From Pseudomonas koreensis (GTDB lineage Bacteria; Pseudomonadota; Gammaproteobacteria; Pseudomonadales; Pseudomonadaceae): DNA of 64,000 nt. The stretch lies in contig NZ_JALJWP010000001.1 of the NCBI RefSeq assembly GCF_024169245.1, forward strand, positions 4,651,501 to 4,715,500, written 5' to 3'. Shown piece after piece: positions 7,944 to 17,086 of this stretch. The position numbers and the translations under genes were made by a program. Within the stretch, counting starts at the first letter, position 1. Every line of letters begins with the position of its first letter. The notes beneath the pieces are model-generated. The model had not been told where the DNA came from. It saw nothing but the letters and a program-made list of their open reading frames with translations, and did no database searches.

Positions 7944-7972
7944 TGTAGGAGTGAGCCTGCTCGCGATGAGGC
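7944..7972. repeat. Single GTAGGAGTGAGCCTGCTCGC repeat
   Basis: One unpaired copy of the repeat lies between the cupin stop codon and the terminator. Confidence 0.6.
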
Positions 7973-8001
7973 CGTATAGACACCACAAAGCCCTTGGACA
8001 G

Positions 8002-8038
8002 AAAAAAGCCCCGGCCTCTTACGGCATCGGGGCTTTTT
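8002..8038. terminator. Bidirectional intrinsic terminator
   Basis: AAAAAGCCCCG pairs with CGGGGCTTTTT around a 14-base loop. The A-run on one side and T-run on the other let it end both the cupin transcript and the minus-strand delta-60 gene, whose stop codon is three bases away. Confidence 0.85.
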
Positions 8039-8040
8039 CG

Positions 8041-9346
8041 TTAACCGAGAAGACACCGCCAGATTTTGTTCTCCCTGCCAGTTTGATAGCTTGAACGGCT
8101 ATTGAACAATGCCTTGTCAAGATCAAAAACCGCCAGTGCGTCGGCAGCTTGGCTGTCCACAATTCGCAGAAAACCGTTGCGACCGAATGTTTGATCCAGC
8201 GCTCCGTTTGCCTGGAAGCGGGCGAACACCACATTGCGGTCTGTTGTGCCTGGAGAGTCCGCTGTACCGGCAATCACGAGTTTTCCATCAGTTCGGATAG
8301 TGCCTGAACTCCAATTGGTTGAATGGCCATCCACCTGGGTTTGCAGCGGTTGTGCGGAATTGAACTGAATATTGAATTTTCCGTCCGGCTCAAGACTGAT
8401 CAGCAGGCCATAACGCGCCGTAAGCGTAGAACTTTCCCCAATGGCGAGAATACGGTTATTACCTTGCCGGGCAAGATGGGATATGAAAAAGCTTGCGCCA
8501 TTTGGTTCACGGATATCCACCCTGCCATTAGTTCCAAAAGAACTTTCGTAATGCCCTGCCTGATCCACCTTTACGAAAATTGCGCTGTACACATTAGCCG
8601 AATCCCTGACATGTCCGGCGCACAAATAGTTACCGTCCGTGGTTTGCAGGATACTGACCAACTCTACGCCTGCGTCAGGTTCCGTGAGTGCGACATATCC
8701 GACACCGTTAAAAGTCAGGTCCAGTGCCCCATTACTCTCCAGACGCACAATATGATCAACACCCGCGTACGAGTAAACGAGCAGGATTCTATTATCCGGC
8801 AATACAATCGCCTGAGCCGGTGAACTATCACCAGTGGATTGACTGGAAAATTTCGCTGAAGCATTGCCCGCGTCGGCATTATCAGAACGCGAGGGCAAAT
8901 TATGAACAATAGTGCCGCTATTGCCGAAAAGAAGTGTCCGGCATACCGTCATCGTTGAAACGTGCCAGGGCCAGTTTCGGGGAAGAAACATCCGGCACGT
9001 AATATATTCCCATCAACACGACATGAAGTGCGTTGTCGATAGATTGCAGCAGGATACTGGAGGTGACTGAATGGTCTCGCCCATGGCTATCGTTAAATTG
9101 CCCTGAGAGATACCCGTCTTTGCCAAACGTTTTTATCAGATGCCCGTCAGCATCAAGACAAAAACATCCGAACTCGCTGCTGGACGAGAGAAAGGAAGTA
9201 CAACCGAAGAATGATCTACCGTCTTCAGCCAGTGCAACGGACGAAACTCCGATGGGTCCTCCGCCTGCGTGGAACGGCACGAGAGTCGAACCCCGGTCGC
9301 CAAAGTTCGGGTCAAGCGGGTCAGTTGCGAGCTGATGAGTATGCAT
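8041..9346 (-). pseudogene. Delta-60 repeat protein, broken by one frameshift
   Basis: Two overlapping minus-strand frames together make one delta-60 repeat protein of about 434 residues. The first starts at the ATG at 9346 (GGAGAG upstream; MHTHQLATDPLDPNFGD) and runs to a stop after PDTSFRQ. The second resumes with FGNSGTIVHN and ends at 8041. Removing one base from the four-base homopolymer at 8927-8930 restores the expected repeat end, PDTSF-GNSG. Repeats of the type 'D-x-T-FG-x-x-G' recur as LDLTFNGVG and LDQTFGRNG, each preceding a stretch like DGKLVIAG. Delta-60 repeats form beta-propeller-like structures. It is paralogous to the gene at 10360. A sequencing error or a phase-variable tract is also possible. 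Confidence 0.75.
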
Positions 9347-9627
9347 CGGGATCTCTCCATAGATAGCGCAGGGCGGTTTATGTACAAATACATGAATAAC
9401 CAGGTACTGCTGCGCGACCATAGACGAGTTCCAAATGACTCGACCACTGACAGAAATGACAGTCACGACGAACGGTCTTGCCTCTCCGAAAACCACAATA
9501 GAGCCAACCAGTCAACTGTAATACCTGGCAGTTGAACCAGTTGCTGTTATGCGCTACATCTCGTCACTCTGTTTATCATTCTTAGCAGCCATGCAGCTAA
9601 TAAATAACTTAATAAGGGCGATACAAC

Positions 9628-10098
9628 ATGAATAACGCATTAGAGGAAGACAACAATAAACAATCCAGAAGAAACGCCACCGGGATTTTTACCGCCAAAT
9701 TAGGCGATGAGGATCTCGCTCTAACCGAACAATTTATTGAGAGCCTTTTCACTTATTTTGCGGTTGGCGGATCTAAAAGAGTTAATAATATAGAAACAAA
9801 TGTCCAATTCTTAATGCCACCCAACCCGGCGGAGTACAACGAATATGGACCTGCAGATCTAAAGGTAGCCATCGTCATAATTATAGAAAATTATGCGGAC
9901 GGCAGATTCGTGCAGACCAGATATGTGCCGATAGACGGCAGAGTGGGATTCCATTATGAACTTAAAGACCAACATTATCTCATTCAAGGAGATTACAAAT
10001 TCGAAATACAGAACGAAAAACTTCCGTCGAAGCCAGGTATCCTCCTGACGGGTGAATTCGATTTGAAAGCTCGCGAATATGTACTACCTCGCCCCTAG
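9628..10098 (+). CDS. Hypothetical protein, AT-rich orphan
   Basis: This is a 156-residue protein with no signal peptide or membrane segment and no family that I recognise. It opens with a polar, Asn/Glu/Lys-rich stretch and contains beta-rich segments such as KVAIVIIIENYADG and FHYELKDQHYLIQGDYKFEI. The DNA is visibly richer in A and T than the surrounding genes, which suggests recent transfer. A weak ribosome site (AAGGGCG) precedes the ATG. It sits between two delta-60 repeat genes and may work with them. A perfect 12-base-arm hairpin overlaps its stop codon. Confidence 0.6.
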   Translation: MNNALEEDNNKQSRRNATGIFTAKLGDEDLALTEQFIESLFTYFAVGGSKRVNNIETNVQFLMPPNPAEYNEYGPADLKVAIVIIIENYADGRFVQTRYVPIDGRVGFHYELKDQHYLIQGDYKFEIQNEKLPSKPGILLTGEFDLKAREYVLPRP

Positions 10099-10115
10099 TA
10101 AGAGCGAGGTAGTAC
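10081..10115. other. Perfect hairpin overlapping the stop codon of the orphan gene
   Basis: GTACTACCTCGC and GCGAGGTAGTAC pair with no mismatch around an 11-base loop that contains the TAG stop codon (10096-10098). No T-run follows, so it is not a standard terminator. It may stabilise the mRNA end. Confidence 0.6.
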
Positions 10116-10227
10116 CTTGACCAGTCGCTCAGCAATTTATTGACCAGACCATTGAGTGATGTCTCAGCACTCGAAGTTACTGGAATCGCACGACAAATTG
10201 AAAAAGCCGATCTGATTTTGCTACCTC

Positions 10228-10255
10228 CGTCAACTGTCAGTTATAACAGTTGACG
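10228..10255. other. Perfect 10-base-arm inverted repeat upstream of the second delta-60 gene
   Basis: CGTCAACTGT and ACAGTTGACG flank an 8-base AT-rich spacer, about 105 bases before the delta-60 start. No T-run follows. It could be an operator for a dimeric regulator or a weak transcript end. The rest of the 260-base gap holds no gene. Confidence 0.5.
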
Positions 10256-10359
10256 GGCACCTTGAGTACGATCACTACTCTACAACCATCGTTTCAGTAG
10301 TAGGACTCAGTGATTCTGTAGTTGGCGGTGGGGAGCCTTCCAACTAAAGGAGTTTCAAC

Positions 10360-11634
10360 ATGTCTGCGTCCATTCGTAAACCCGGGAGCCTCGATCCGAC
10401 TTTTGGCGATCAAGGAATTGCGAAACCTGCCTACTCCGACGACTCGAACGGATTCATTTCCGGACTCACCATTACGCCTGATGACAGGTTCCTGGTTACC
10501 GGCAGATCTGGCTGGAATTACGCCATCATCTGCCTGAATACCGACGGCTCCCTATACCCCGGCTTTGGCAAAAATGGCGTGGTCACGGGAGTGTTCGAAC
10601 GTGGATTTCTCTCGACAGCGGGCCATACCTCGGTGTTGCCGGATGGACGGATTCTGCTGACCGGCTTCTTCGAAGAAGCTGAGTACAGCCCACGCCTGCC
10701 TGCGGCCGCTCGCTTTCACCCGGACGGAAGACTGGACACGACTTTTGGCTCCGGAGGCACGACAGTCATTCGATTGCCTCTGGATGGGCCACCTCCTGGC
10801 ATCCCCAATACCGTGAAAAATGAAGGAAACCTCTCCAGCAGCGTCAGCTCTACTGTCATGCAAGACGGCAGCTTCTGGATGGTCAGCAAACATCATTACA
10901 ATTTCGCCGAGTCAGTGGGCGTTTTGAGCAAACATCAATCAGATGGCGCTCTTGATACAGGTTTTAACAAAGGTCATGGATACCTCTTGGTTCGACACCC
11001 TGAGTATTCGACGACTATCAACGCACACCTGATCCAATCAGATGGCGCAATCATTCTTGCGGGAACGGCTTACGTGGATGGGCGCTCCGTCGCATTGACC
11101 GCCCGTATTACACCTGACGGAACCCCTGACAGGACGTTCGGTGATTCAGGATTTTCTCTGAGTACGGACATCAGCCAGCCGACTCAAATTTTGTCGATAG
11201 CCCTACAGAATGGGAATATCACGGGAATAGGTTCGACAACCGCCAGTCCGCAGGCAGGTTTAATCCAGAACCTGAGTCCTGATGGTAGCTACAACCCGAC
11301 TTTCAACGAAGGTAAACCGAAAATCACAGTAATTGATGAAAGCCCCTTCGGTTCAGAATGGATGGACACGACTACTGACTCCAACGGAAACATTTTGGTA
11401 GCGGGTAATAGTTTGGGCGGTGAAGAGGCTGACGGCTTGGTAGGACGCTACCGACCCGATGGAACACCGGATGAACGTTTCGGCGAAGAAAACGGCATCA
11501 TGCGTATCAAAGTAGGAACAAGCATTGATAGAGTGGCAGCCATCGCGCTTCAGGGTGATGGCCGCATTGTTGTCGCCGGAGACTTTCACACGTCTAAAGG
11601 CTTCAGACCGTACATCGCCCGCATCTTGAATTGA
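10360..11634 (+). CDS. Delta-60 repeat domain protein
   Basis: This is a 424-residue protein made almost entirely of delta-60 repeats of about 50-60 residues. Repeat ends are LDPTFGDQG near residue 10, YPGFGKNG near 67, LDTTFGSGG near 126, PDRTFGDSG near 258 and PDERFGEENG near 370, each leading into a strand pair like DGRILLTG or DGRIVVAGD. No signal peptide is present, so it is cytoplasmic or exported by another route. AGGAG precedes the ATG by eight bases. It is a paralogue of the broken gene at 8041-9346. The biological role of this family in Pseudomonas is not known to me. Confidence 0.85.
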   Translation: MSASIRKPGSLDPTFGDQGIAKPAYSDDSNGFISGLTITPDDRFLVTGRSGWNYAIICLNTDGSLYPGFGKNGVVTGVFERGFLSTAGHTSVLPDGRILLTGFFEEAEYSPRLPAAARFHPDGRLDTTFGSGGTTVIRLPLDGPPPGIPNTVKNEGNLSSSVSSTVMQDGSFWMVSKHHYNFAESVGVLSKHQSDGALDTGFNKGHGYLLVRHPEYSTTINAHLIQSDGAIILAGTAYVDGRSVALTARITPDGTPDRTFGDSGFSLSTDISQPTQILSIALQNGNITGIGSTTASPQAGLIQNLSPDGSYNPTFNEGKPKITVIDESPFGSEWMDTTTDSNGNILVAGNSLGGEEADGLVGRYRPDGTPDERFGEENGIMRIKVGTSIDRVAAIALQGDGRIVVAGDFHTSKGFRPYIARILN

Positions 11635-11663
11635 TTGAGGTATTAGCCGCTTGCTTCAGGCAG

Positions 11664-11701
11664 AAAAAAGCCCCCGCATCTCACGATGCAGGGGCTTTTT
11701 C
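11664..11701. terminator. Bidirectional intrinsic terminator
   Basis: AAAAAAGCCCC pairs with GGGGCTTTTT, extended by GCAT/ATGC around a short loop. It serves the delta-60 gene on the plus strand and gdhB on the minus strand. Confidence 0.85.
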
Positions 11702-11714
11702 ATTCAACCGCTAC

Positions 11715-14700
11715 TCAAGCAAGCTCAAGTTCCGCAGTCGCAGCGGCAGGCACAATAACCTGCCCACTCAACGCCAGATCAAGCAGTTCACGGTTGGCCA
11801 CTGCATACATGGCGTAGTCCGTGCCGCTTGCAGCACGGATTTCCACCAGCATGGCGCGCCAGCGCTCGATCATGCTTTCGTGCTGGGCCATCCACAGTGC
11901 CAGACGTGCTTCCACGTCTTGGGAACCGTCGCCCTGTTGCAGGACGGAGATGGTGATCGCCCGTTGCTGCCAGTCGACGTCATCACGGAACGCTTCACGG
12001 GCCAGGGCCTGCCAGTTGTTTTCCACCGGCAGTGCGCTGATCTGTTGCAGGTACCAGGTGATGTCCAGCGCAGAGCCGACGGCGAAGTAGGCCTTGGCCA
12101 CCTCGGCCGGGTTCTGCCCGGTGACATCGGCCGCTTCGATGATCGGCAGCAGCGTGTACAGGTGCGAAGTGCCCGCAACCATACGCGCCAGCAATTCCGG
12201 CACACCGGCTGCGACGTAAGCCTGATAGCGCGACTGCCAGTTCTCGCGGATTTCGCCGCTGAGCAGTTCGTCGAGCTTCAGCCCCAGTTCTTTCAGGTGC
12301 GGACCGAAATGCGCGACGTCACGGGCAGCGTTCTGCTCGTTGCGGCGGGCACGCAGGAACCAGCGCGTGGCGCGGCGACCCAGACGCATCAGCTCGTCCA
12401 TCAGCTCCAGCTGCACGTCAGCGGAAACCTGATAGTCCAGCGCTTCGATCTGACGGAACCAGTGCGGGAGATGGAAGATGTCGCGCACGATCACGTAAGC
12501 GCCCGCCACGTTCGCCGGGCTCATGCCGGTCGACTCTTTGAGTCGTTGCACGAAGGTGATGCCCATGTGGTTGACCAGATCGTTGGCGATCTGGGTGCTG
12601 ACGATCTCGCGCTTCAGACGGTGACGACGCATGGCTTCGGAGAACTTGCTGACCAGGGTCGGCGGGAACGCCGTTTCCATGTCGCGGGTCAGGTAATCGT
12701 CGTCCGGCACCAGCGAACCGAGCAGCTGTTCCTTGAGGTCGATCTTGCTGTAGGAAATCAGCACCGACAGCTCAGGACGGGTCAGGCCGTGGCCCTCAGC
12801 GACGCGCTCGGTCAGTTGCTCTTCGGTCGGCAGGAACTCGATGGCGCGGTCTAGCTTGCCACGGCCCTCGAGATCGCTCATCAGACGCTTGTACTCAGCG
12901 ATGCGCGCATAAGCACGGCGCGCCGCCAGGGACAGGGCCTGAGTCTGCTTGTAGTTATTGCCCAGCACCAGATTGCCGACTTCGTCGGTCATGCTCGCCA
13001 GCAACTGGTTGCGTTGCTTGTCGGTCATGTCACCGGCCTGAACCACTTCGTTCAGCAGGATCTTGATGTTCACTTCGTGGTCGGAGCAGTCCACGCCACC
13101 GGCGTTGTCGATGAAGTCGGTGTTGGAACCGCCGCCATTGAGACCGAATTCCACACGACCCAGTTGGGTCATGCCGAGGTTACCGCCCTCGCCCACCACT
13201 TTGCAGCGCAGCTCGTTGCCGTTCACGCGCAGTGCATCGTTGGCCTTGTCGCCGACATCGGCGTGGCTTTCGGTGCTGGCCTTGACGTACGTGCCGATAC
13301 CGCCGTTCCACAACAGATCCACCGGCGCCTTGAGCAAGGCGTTGAGCAGTTCGGTCGGGGTCAGCTTGTCGGCCTTGATGTCGAAGCGTTCTTTCATCTG
13401 CGGCGAGATCGCGATGCTCTTCGCGCTGCGCGAGAAGATACCGCCACCTTCGGACATGATGCTGGTGTCGTAGTCGGTCCAGGCCGAACGCGGCAGGTCG
13501 AACAGACGCTGACGCTCGACGAAGCTGGTCGCCGGGTTCGGGTTCGGGTCGATGAAGATGTGCATGTGGTTGAACGCAGCAACCAGTTGCAGCTTGTCGG
13601 ACATCAACAGGCCGTTACCGAACACGTCGCCGGCCATGTCGCCGACGCCCACCACGGTGATGCTGTCTTCCTGCACATTGATGCCGCGCTCGCGGAAGTG
13701 GCGCTGTACGCCGACCCACGCGCCCTTGGCGGTGATGCCCATTTTCTTGTGGTCGTAACCGGCCGAACCACCGGACGCAAACGCGTCACCCAGCCAGAAG
13801 CCGTAGTCGATGGCGATGCCGTTGGCGATGTCGGAGAAGGTCGCAGTGCCCTTGTCCGCCGCGACCACCAGGTACGGGTCATCGTCGTCATGACGCACGA
13901 CATTGACCGGCGGCACCAGTGCGCCGTCCTTCAGGTTGTCGGTGATGTCCAACAGACCGGAAATGAAGATGCGGTAGCAGGCGATGCCCTCGGCCGCGAT
14001 CTCGTCACGGCTGCCGCCCAGTGGCAGACGACGCGGCAGGAAGCCGCCCTTCGCGCCCACCGGCACGATGACCGAGTTCTTCACTTGCTGGGCTTTTACC
14101 AGGCCGAGCACTTCGGTGCGGAAGTCTTCTTCACGGTCGGACCAGCGCAGGCCACCACGAGCGACGTTGCCGAAGCGCAGGTGCACGCCTTCGACGCGTG
14201 GCGAGTAGACGAAGATTTCAAACTTCGGCACTGGCTTCGGCAGTTCAGGAATCGCATGCGGGTTGAACTTGAAGCTGAAGTACGACTTGTTCTGGCCGTT
14301 GGCGTCAGTCTGGTAGAAGTTGGTACGCAGCGTGGCTTTGATCAGGTCCAGATAACGACGCAGGATGCGGTCTTCGTTGAGCACCTGAACGTCGTCCAGT
14401 GCGGTCAGAATCGCTTGTTCCAGACGCTGTTGCTTGTCTTCCAGATCGTCTTCGCTGAGCTTGCGCGCCAGGTAGAAACGGGTCTTGAACAACCGGGTCA
14501 GCTCGCGAGCGATGTCGGTGTGGTTGTTCAACGTGCTGGCGATGTAACCCAGATCGAAGCCCAGACGAATCTGCTTCAGGTAACGGGCGTAGGCACGCAG
14601 CAGCGCCACGTCGCGCCACGGCAGACCGGCGGTCAGCACCAGACGGTTGAACGCATCGTTCTCGGCATCGCCACGCACGATATGGACGAACGCGTCCTGC

Positions 14701-16607
14701 AGGGTGTCGTTGAGTTGCTGGATGTCGAGGTCCAGACCTTCAGCGGCGGTGAAGGCGAAATCGTGAATCCAGAACTCGCGGCCGTTGGTGTGGCGCAGGC
14801 GATACGGGAACTCACCCAGTACGCGCAGACCAAGGTTTTCCAGAATCGGCAGGACGTCGGACAGCGCCAGCGGCGTGTCGGCGTGATACAGCTTGCAATG
14901 CAGCTCGCGCTGGCCGGAGACCTGACCGAGCGGCTGATAGAAGCTCATCACCAACGGGTTTTTTTCGTTGAGGCTCAGCAAGTGCTGCATGTCGACCACG
15001 GCCGAATGCGCAGCGAAACGCTCGCGGTAGCCGGCCGGGAAGCCTTTCGGGAAGTCGGCCAGCACGTTGGTGCCGTGGGCTTCGCCGAAGCTTTCGACAG
15101 TCAGTGCGGCGTAGTCGTCCTGCCAGCTGCGGCAGGCCTGAACCACTTCTTTTTCCAGCAGTACCGGGTCGATGTCGAGGCGGTTCTTCGGATCGACACG
15201 CAGAATCAGCTGCACGCGGGCCAGCACCGATTCCGAGAAGAAGGTCCAGAACTCGCAGTCGGAAGCCTTGAGGCGCTCCATCAGCACTTGCTGGATCTTC
15301 TGGCGGACTTCGGTGGAATAGATGTCGCGCGGCACGTAGGCCAGGCAGTAGCAGAAGCGACCGTACGGGTCTTTGCGCAGGAATACGCGGATCTTGTTGC
15401 GTTCCTGGATCTGCACGATCGACATGACGGTGGTGAACAGTTCGTCGACCGGGGTCTGGAACAGGTCGTCACGCGGCAGCACTTCGAGGACCTGCGCCAG
15501 TTCCTTGCCCAGGTGAGCCTTGGACTGGAAGCCGGAGCGGCGCTCGATTTCTTCGACCTTGCGACGGATGAACGGGATGACCCGCACGCTCTCGCCATAC
15601 ACCGACGAGGTGTAGAGGCCCATGAAGCGGTGTTCCTTGATGACTTTGCCGTCGGCATCGATTTCACGGATCGACACGTAGTCCGGATAAGCCGGACGGT
15701 GCACACGGCTCGGGTGCGCGGCCTTGGCGAACGACAGCAGGGTCGGTTCGCGCAGGTAGGCCACGGCGTAGTCTTCGATGCGCAGGTCTTCGTAGGTCAG
15801 GCCGGTGCGCAGCAGTTTGGTCAGGCCGAGGAACGAGCTCCGGTCGTACTCGATGTGGCCGCCATCGGCCTGATCGGTGACCACGAACTCTTCGTAGCCG
15901 AGGAAGGTGAAGTGGTTGCCCACCAGCCATTCCAGGAAGCTTTTGATTTCGTTCTTTTCGTCGGCATCGACGGCGAAAGCGCTGGTGTCGAGCTTGGTGA
16001 GGATTTCCTGCACCTTGGCTTTCATCGGTTCGAAATCGGCGACCGCGACGCGCACTTCACCGAGCACTTGCTCAAGCTCTTTGCTCAGCACATTCAGCTC
16101 GGCCGCGTTGGCGCAGCGGTCGATTTCCAGGTACATCAGCGATTCGTGCAGCACGCCTTCGCCGGTGCTGCCTTTTGGCAGGATTTCCAGCAGTTCGCCC
16201 TTGCTGCCACGACGCACGCTGAGCACGGTGGTCTGCAGGGTGTGAATGCTGTAGCCGCGACGGTTCAGCTCGGTACGCACCGAGTCGACCAGAAATGGCA
16301 GGTCGTGGTGCAGCACTTCGACCGCGGTGTGGGTCGACTGCCAGCCGTGACGTTCGTAATCGGGGTTGTAGACACGCACTTGCGGTTGCGCGTGATCGAA
16401 GCGCTCAAGCAGGCGCCACGCAGAGAGAGTACAGCCAGCGAGGTCGGAGAGCCGACGTTGAGTCAGCTCGTCCAGGGAAATGATGCCGAAGAATTGTTCA
16501 GCGAACAGCGCCACTTGTGGCAGTGCCTGTTCACTGATGTGCTGCGCCAGTGCCGCTTGCAGTTGGTGCTGGAAGTCGGCTTTGCTGGCTGCGGTGAAGA
16601 ACGCCAT
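11715..16607 (-). CDS. gdhB: NAD-specific glutamate dehydrogenase, large (about 180 kDa) type
   Basis: This 1630-residue enzyme converts L-glutamate to 2-oxoglutarate and ammonia with NAD, feeding amino-acid carbon into the TCA cycle. It is of the large bacterial class, with long regulatory N-terminal ACT-like domains (about residues 1-700), the catalytic region with VPVGAKGGF near 845-855 (substrate lysine), and the NAD domain with VVGVGDMAGDVFGNG near 985-1000. A long helical C-terminal domain follows. The ATG at 16607 (MAFFTAASKADFQ) has GGAG eight bases upstream; the longer frame to 16742 has no support. It is monocistronic and closed by the 11.66 kb terminator. P. aeruginosa has a homologue in the same neighbourhood as moxR. 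Confidence 0.95.
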   Translation of the reverse strand: MAFFTAASKADFQHQLQAALAQHISEQALPQVALFAEQFFGIISLDELTQRRLSDLAGCTLSAWRLLERFDHAQPQVRVYNPDYERHGWQSTHTAVEVLHHDLPFLVDSVRTELNRRGYSIHTLQTTVLSVRRGSKGELLEILPKGSTGEGVLHESLMYLEIDRCANAAELNVLSKELEQVLGEVRVAVADFEPMKAKVQEILTKLDTSAFAVDADEKNEIKSFLEWLVGNHFTFLGYEEFVVTDQADGGHIEYDRSSFLGLTKLLRTGLTYEDLRIEDYAVAYLREPTLLSFAKAAHPSRVHRPAYPDYVSIREIDADGKVIKEHRFMGLYTSSVYGESVRVIPFIRRKVEEIERRSGFQSKAHLGKELAQVLEVLPRDDLFQTPVDELFTTVMSIVQIQERNKIRVFLRKDPYGRFCYCLAYVPRDIYSTEVRQKIQQVLMERLKASDCEFWTFFSESVLARVQLILRVDPKNRLDIDPVLLEKEVVQACRSWQDDYAALTVESFGEAHGTNVLADFPKGFPAGYRERFAAHSAVVDMQHLLSLNEKNPLVMSFYQPLGQVSGQRELHCKLYHADTPLALSDVLPILENLGLRVLGEFPYRLRHTNGREFWIHDFAFTAAEGLDLDIQQLNDTLQDAFVHIVRGDAENDAFNRLVLTAGLPWRDVALLRAYARYLKQIRLGFDLGYIASTLNNHTDIARELTRLFKTRFYLARKLSEDDLEDKQQRLEQAILTALDDVQVLNEDRILRRYLDLIKATLRTNFYQTDANGQNKSYFSFKFNPHAIPELPKPVPKFEIFVYSPRVEGVHLRFGNVARGGLRWSDREEDFRTEVLGLVKAQQVKNSVIVPVGAKGGFLPRRLPLGGSRDEIAAEGIACYRIFISGLLDITDNLKDGALVPPVNVVRHDDDDPYLVVAADKGTATFSDIANGIAIDYGFWLGDAFASGGSAGYDHKKMGITAKGAWVGVQRHFRERGINVQEDSITVVGVGDMAGDVFGNGLLMSDKLQLVAAFNHMHIFIDPNPNPATSFVERQRLFDLPRSAWTDYDTSIMSEGGGIFSRSAKSIAISPQMKERFDIKADKLTPTELLNALLKAPVDLLWNGGIGTYVKASTESHADVGDKANDALRVNGNELRCKVVGEGGNLGMTQLGRVEFGLNGGGSNTDFIDNAGGVDCSDHEVNIKILLNEVVQAGDMTDKQRNQLLASMTDEVGNLVLGNNYKQTQALSLAARRAYARIAEYKRLMSDLEGRGKLDRAIEFLPTEEQLTERVAEGHGLTRPELSVLISYSKIDLKEQLLGSLVPDDDYLTRDMETAFPPTLVSKFSEAMRRHRLKREIVSTQIANDLVNHMGITFVQRLKESTGMSPANVAGAYVIVRDIFHLPHWFRQIEALDYQVSADVQLELMDELMRLGRRATRWFLRARRNEQNAARDVAHFGPHLKELGLKLDELLSGEIRENWQSRYQAYVAAGVPELLARMVAGTSHLYTLLPIIEAADVTGQNPAEVAKAYFAVGSALDITWYLQQISALPVENNWQALAREAFRDDVDWQQRAITISVLQQGDGSQDVEARLALWMAQHESMIERWRAMLVEIRAASGTDYAMYAVANRELLDLALSGQVIVPAAATAELELA

Positions 16608-17086
16608 CTGTGGTACTCCGCTTAAGCTTGTTATTGATGGAAAGCGTCGCGTGCAACACCCCTTTCGGGGCCGGTGTCGCCCTGTTCCTGATTCTCGGGC
16701 AGAGGAAACAGGGAGACAGGTGGGTGAAGCTGGACGGGACACTCAGGTCACATTCACCTTCCATGAATGAGCATCTGCAAAAGCGACTGCCAGCGCCGCC
16801 AGCAATGCCTTTACGGGTGCTCATCCGTTGCGAAGCTTAATGGGTGCGACAATGTGTCTGCTTGCGGTGCTGCGACATATTCGGTCATTGGCACGTAAAT
16901 GCAGGGTTTCGCCTGCTTCAACACTAGCAGGCGTGAGCCGGAACGCAGGCTCGACACCCCGGTTTCACGGGACTTTCGTGCCAGGACGGTCGCCAAGAGC
17001 GTTACATATCCGGAAACGAAAACGCCCAAAGCCTTTTTATCGACCCTGAGCGTGGCATCCGGTTCAGCGCCAGCGGTTGACGCGGA
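16608..17086. other. 479-base gene-free gap between gdhB and the zinc-finger gene
   Basis: Both flanking genes are on the minus strand, so this must hold the gdhB promoter and leader. No convincing coding region appears on either strand. I could not pick out clear promoter boxes. There is a small GC-rich hairpin (CCCCTTTCGGGG, near 16659-16670) within the leader. Confidence 0.5.

Noticed and set aside
13014..16625. A 1203-codon open frame on the plus strand opposite gdhB
   Set aside because: It is the antisense shadow of the dehydrogenase gene in GC-rich DNA. Its product is repetitive in Val/Asp/His with no domain, and the minus frame encodes a clear enzyme.
16610..17049. Small plus-strand frames upstream of gdhB as genes
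   Set aside because: They lack ribosome sites and family features and lie in the dehydrogenase leader region.
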